In this document: positions 61,541 through 64,000 of the stretch, piece after piece
Numbering within the stretch: the stretch's first letter is position 1
Layout: every line of letters starts with the position of its first letter
Origin: Sulfurospirillum sp964466465
GTDB taxonomy: Bacteria > Campylobacterota > Campylobacteria > Campylobacterales > Sulfurospirillaceae
Assembly: GCA_964466465.1 (NCBI GenBank)
Contig: CAYXNJ010000006.1
Location: forward strand, 7,254-71,253
Length of the DNA stretch: 64,000 nt
Reading direction: 5' to 3'
Notes under the pieces: model-generated
The model's database searches: none
Told to the model about the DNA's origin: nothing
The model's input: only the letters and a program-made list of their open reading frames with translations
Made by a program: the position numbers and the translations under genes

Positions 61541-62436
61541 AAAAGTACCTTGTGCTCTTAAGCAGCGTGTTTCTATCGGTCTCATCGTTGTATGCCCTCA
61601 GCTCGGGAACCTATGATAGTCCTTTGTATGGAACTGCAATGCTTAATGCCATTCCTAATTACTATGCGTTTGGAGAGGTTTTTACCTTTCTCCAACGTGA
61701 GTGGTTTTGGAAAGGGTTTTTGATTGCACTCTTTTTAGTTCCAGTAGCGGGTGGTATTCACTATCTTATCATTGGACCAAAAGTCTTTTCGCATCATGGC
61801 AAAAAGATTTTTGCATTTAGCGTGTTAATGCGTGTTATGCACAATATGGCAGCCATCTCTTTTTTAGTGATTGTCCCAACAGGCTTTATCATGGCATTTG
61901 GTGATTTCTTTGGTGGTGGCACATTTGTACGCATTGCTAAAAACCTTCATGGTTTAGCGACACCTGTTTTTGCCATTACCGTTCTTCCGATGATTGTCGC
62001 TTGGATACGAGATATGTTTCCGAATTCAGATGATATTAAATGGATGATGATCGTAGGTGGATACCTTTCCAAAGAGAAGAAACCTGTGCCTGCTGGTAAG
62101 TTTAATGCAGGACAAAAAGCATGGTTTTGGATTGCAATGCCTGGTGGTATTGTGATGATCCTTACGGGCGCTTTGATGTTCTTCTTGAACAAAGATCTCT
62201 CACCTGTAGCGACAATGCTAGGTATGAGTCAGATCGATGTTCTAAGAGCTTCTGCAATTATCCACAATATCTTAGGCATGGTAGTAGCAACGTTCTTTAT
62301 GGTACATGTCTATATGGCAGCCATTGCGATTCAAGGGGCTATTCATTCTATGATTACGGGGTATAAAGAAGAAGAGGAAGTGGCTATTCTTCATAGCTCT
62401 TGGTATAAACAGCTTAAAAATGAGGGTAAGGTTTAA
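61537..62436 (+). CDS. fdhC: Formate dehydrogenase cytochrome b subunit
   Basis: A 299-residue membrane protein. The ATG at 61537 overlaps the fdhB stop; it gives a signal-like first helix (VLLSSVFLSVSSLYALSS). About four transmembrane segments follow, with haem-ligand His candidates in MHNMAAISF, NLHGLATP, IHNILGMVV and VHVYMAA. It anchors the complex and feeds menaquinone with electrons from formate. A strong terminator follows. Confidence 0.93.
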   Translation: MKKYLVLLSSVFLSVSSLYALSSGTYDSPLYGTAMLNAIPNYYAFGEVFTFLQREWFWKGFLIALFLVPVAGGIHYLIIGPKVFSHHGKKIFAFSVLMRVMHNMAAISFLVIVPTGFIMAFGDFFGGGTFVRIAKNLHGLATPVFAITVLPMIVAWIRDMFPNSDDIKWMMIVGGYLSKEKKPVPAGKFNAGQKAWFWIAMPGGIVMILTGALMFFLNKDLSPVATMLGMSQIDVLRASAIIHNILGMVVATFFMVHVYMAAIAIQGAIHSMITGYKEEEEVAILHSSWYKQLKNEGKV

Positions 62437-62456
62437 TCCTTACGTTCTGTATGTGA

Positions 62457-62488
62457 AACAAGCCCCTTATTTGGGGCTTGTTCTTTTT
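62457..62488. terminator. Bidirectional terminator after the fdh operon
   Basis: AACAAGCCCC (62457-62466) pairs with GGGGCTTGTT (62473-62482), a perfect 10-bp stem with a six-base loop and a T run. It also ends the convergent DoxX gene. Confidence 0.93.
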
Positions 62489-62940
62489 TAGCAAGAAGCC
62501 TTCATAGAACAACTGCATTTCGCCATTTTAGCGTCTAAGCTGTATTTGCCTGCCCCAAGAAAAGCGAGGGCAAGAGCAGCCAAAAGATAGAGCAGTGGCA
62601 ACTCAATAACCAAACCACCCGTTTTTGCGTTGATGGTGAAAATATCGCTTGCGTGAACAAGGTAGATAGCAAATGCCATCGTAAAGCCATACACCAAGGC
62701 ACTCACACGTGTCATAAGCCCCAAAATAAGCAAGATAGGCATAATGATTTCACCGACATAAGCGCCATATGCTAGAGCTTCTGGGAATCCTGCACTACTA
62801 ACCAACCCTTTCATCCCTTCAACACCAGAGTTAAATTTTTTAACGCCATGAAAAAGCATCAATGCTCCAAGGCTTACGCGAAGAAGAAGCTTACCTACAT
62901 TTTCATTTAGCACGTTTGCAAGCTTGTTTTCAATGCACAT
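62488..62940 (-). CDS. DoxX family membrane protein
   Basis: A 150-residue protein with four hydrophobic segments and the family sequence RVSLGALMLFHGVKKF. DoxX/DoxD-like proteins are associated with thiosulfate or redox functions, but most members are unassigned. The C-terminus has an unusual Cys-rich end (KCSCSMKASC), which could bind metal or form disulfides. It stands alone on the minus strand between the fdh terminator and the fluoride genes. Confidence 0.85.
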   Translation of the reverse strand: MCIENKLANVLNENVGKLLLRVSLGALMLFHGVKKFNSGVEGMKGLVSSAGFPEALAYGAYVGEIIMPILLILGLMTRVSALVYGFTMAFAIYLVHASDIFTINAKTGGLVIELPLLYLLAALALAFLGAGKYSLDAKMAKCSCSMKASC

Positions 62941-63021
62941 TATAGTTCCTTTTTGTGATAATTTAAGTTTGGAAGTATAACGCTCGAAAGTAAATAAAAA
63001 ATATTTTTTCGTCAGTAATGC

Positions 63022-63333
63022 TTAAATGTTGCCGTACTCGATAGCGCTTTTTGTATAAAAAAGCCCTAGTTTTTCTTCGCTTAAAAGTGCAAAAAGCTTT
63101 TCGCACTCTTCTTCGCTGACATTCATAATGACTTCAAGTGGTTCATCTGCTAGTTCAAAAAAAGTGGAGGAGTGCAGTTTGCCATCGCGTCCAATGCCTT
63201 GTGAGGCTTGCAATATTGTCACACCTTTAATGCCAAGTTGTTCAGCAACTTCAACAAGCCAGTGGCTAAGTCGCTCACCATTAGAATGCTTGCGGCTTTG
63301 TAAGGTTGAAAAAATAAGTTGAAAACCTTTCAT
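63022..63333 (-). CDS. DUF190 family protein
   Basis: A 103-residue protein of the PII-like DUF190 family (FSTLQSRKHSNGERLSHWL, then GIGRDGKLHSSTFFEL). Such proteins are often encoded next to or fused with CrcB. Here it overlaps crcB by four bases. A nucleotide-binding or regulatory role is inferred from the PII-like fold only. Confidence 0.85.
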   Translation of the reverse strand: MKGFQLIFSTLQSRKHSNGERLSHWLVEVAEQLGIKGVTILQASQGIGRDGKLHSSTFFELADEPLEVIMNVSEEECEKLFALLSEEKLGLFYTKSAIEYGNI

Positions 63334-63719
63334 AACGATCCTTTTTGAAGTAGAGTGTAACTGGCAATGCCAAGCAGTGTCATGATGATAGAGCCCATAA
63401 CGTGTAAAAGTGCTGCAACAATGCCCATACTAAGGCGTCCTACTTGAATGAGGGTGACGATCTCCGCGCTAAACGTACTAAACGTCGTCAGTCCACCTAA
63501 AAATCCTGTGATGATGAACAAGCGCCATTCAGGAGCAAGTGCGGTGTTGGAAGCAAAAAAAGCGATCGCTAAACCAATGAGATAACCGCCAAGAAGATTG
63601 GCACTCAAGGTTCCTAGTGGAATAGTGGGATAAAGCGCATTGAGTTTTGTGCCTAAAAACCAACGCAAAAGAGCACCAAAACCAGCACCTGAAAAAATAG
63701 CAACAACGGTATAAAACAT
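63330..63719 (-). CDS. crcB: Fluoride channel CrcB (Fluc)
   Basis: A 129-residue membrane protein with four hydrophobic helices. The family motifs GFGALLRWFLG near residue 14 and GFLGGLTTFSTFSAE near 72 are both clear. It exports fluoride as a dimer with dual topology; in this organism a single gene is seen, so a homodimer is expected. It is followed by DUF190. No fluoride riboswitch was recognised upstream. Confidence 0.93.
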   Translation of the reverse strand: MFYTVVAIFSGAGFGALLRWFLGTKLNALYPTIPLGTLSANLLGGYLIGLAIAFFASNTALAPEWRLFIITGFLGGLTTFSTFSAEIVTLIQVGRLSMGIVAALLHVMGSIIMTLLGIASYTLLQKGSL

Positions 63720-63782
63720 CCCAAAACCTTTTATAGACTTCTTTCATAACCCATCGAAAAAAGTCTAGTGGACTTTGTTGGA

Positions 63783-63788
63783 ATTATA
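63783..63788 (-). promoter_or_regulatory. Probable -10 element for crcB
   Basis: TATAAT reads on the minus strand, about 64 bases upstream of the crcB start codon. A good -35 is not present. Confidence 0.45.
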
Positions 63789-63839
63789 CCATAAAAGAAT
63801 CTTGACTATTTTTATACACTACTAAATCGCTCCGTATTC

Positions 63840-63868
63840 TTGACAATAAAAAAAGAATCTGCTATTAT
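63840..63868 (+). promoter_or_regulatory. Sigma-70 promoter of the terminal leader ORF
   Basis: TTGACA (63840-63845) and TATTAT (63863-63868) are separated by 17 bases. The expected transcription start is near 63875, about 23 bases before the reading frame at 63898. Confidence 0.7.
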
Positions 63869-63897
63869 TTCGTCAATTTAAAACAAGGAGGTAAACC

Positions 63898-63963
63898 ATG
63901 AAGTCTAATTTTCGCCCTATTCATGGGAAGAGTACTCGTGTTTTTTGTCTGATGTGTTGCTAA
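63898..63963 (+). CDS. 21-codon Cys-ending leader-peptide candidate
   Basis: The frame encodes MKSNFRPIHGKSTRVF then CLMCC and a TAA stop. AAGGAGG (63885-63891) lies six bases before the ATG, an excellent ribosome site, and the promoter at 63840 is close. Three of the last five codons are Cys, and an A-run follows the stop. Such a peptide, too short for a folded protein, resembles amino-acid-responsive leader peptides in which ribosome stalling at Cys codons controls the downstream gene. The downstream gene is outside the window. Confidence 0.5.
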   Translation: MKSNFRPIHGKSTRVFCLMCC

Positions 63964-64000
63964 AAAAACGTCTTTCACCCACATATATATAGTTCAAATC

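Noticed and set aside
63720..63800. Fluoride riboswitch upstream of crcB
   Set aside because: The leader lacks the recognisable conserved blocks of the crcB motif on the minus strand; only a -10 and a weak ribosome site are seen.

Overview
The window looks like a chromosomal segment of a Sulfurospirillum-like member of the Campylobacterota (Epsilonproteobacteria); the genus is an inference from memory of gene sets, not a database match. The evidence is moderately AT-rich DNA, the carboxynorspermidine route to spermidine, ArsS-like two-component systems, a HQWRQP-type sensor kinase, and a periplasmic selenocysteine formate dehydrogenase locus with a Tat-tagged small protein and a TorD-like chaperone. 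One run of exactly 100 N (16384-16483) is an assembly gap inside an EF-hand gene.

Layout. 1-8917: two spermidine genes (carboxynorspermidine dehydrogenase, partial, and nspC) enclosing a DsrE protein, an SDR, a frameshifted AAA ATPase, a second large ATPase and a double-Cache chemoreceptor. 9115-15944: a type I restriction-modification operon hsdR-hsdS-rhuM-hsdM. 16070-19581: an EF-hand protein, an OmpR/ArsS two-component pair, a CheY-like protein and a Lys-rich exported protein. 19772-24057: a Tat-exported transglutaminase with MerT/MerP-like genes, a LysE exporter and a DEAD-box helicase with an RGG-rich tail.

24447-38900: an aryl-polyene/flexirubin-type pigment cluster in two opposed operons plus a methyltransferase. 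A MIO aromatic ammonia-lyase and an AMP-dependent ligase should supply and load the aryl starter. ACP, ketosynthase, ketosynthase-like partner, ketoreductase and two hot-dog dehydratases should build the polyene. A LpxL-like acyltransferase, a GT2 enzyme, a LolA-like protein and an MMPL exporter should modify it and move it to the outer membrane.

38897-48489: mixed sensory and stress genes (DJ-1/PfpI, a second ArsS-like pair with a PAS-only membrane protein, a DsbC-like protein, an RSH-type HD hydrolase, a 26-residue membrane peptide, pirin, YceI/MarR with shared palindromes, and an XRE divergon). 48499-62436: a selenium/formate locus. One operon encodes a ligand-binding protein, sensor kinase, response regulator, SelA and SelB; the divergent set encodes a polyferredoxin, a TorD-like chaperone, a Tat peptide, FdhA (in-frame UGA with SECIS hairpin), FdhB and FdhC. 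SelA/SelB are what FdhA needs for translation, so sensing, selenocysteine insertion and enzyme sit together. 62488-64000: DoxX, a DUF190/CrcB fluoride-export pair, and at the very end a consensus promoter driving a 21-codon Cys-rich reading frame that looks like a leader peptide for a gene beyond the window.

No tRNA, rRNA, CRISPR array, insertion sequence or transposase was recognised.
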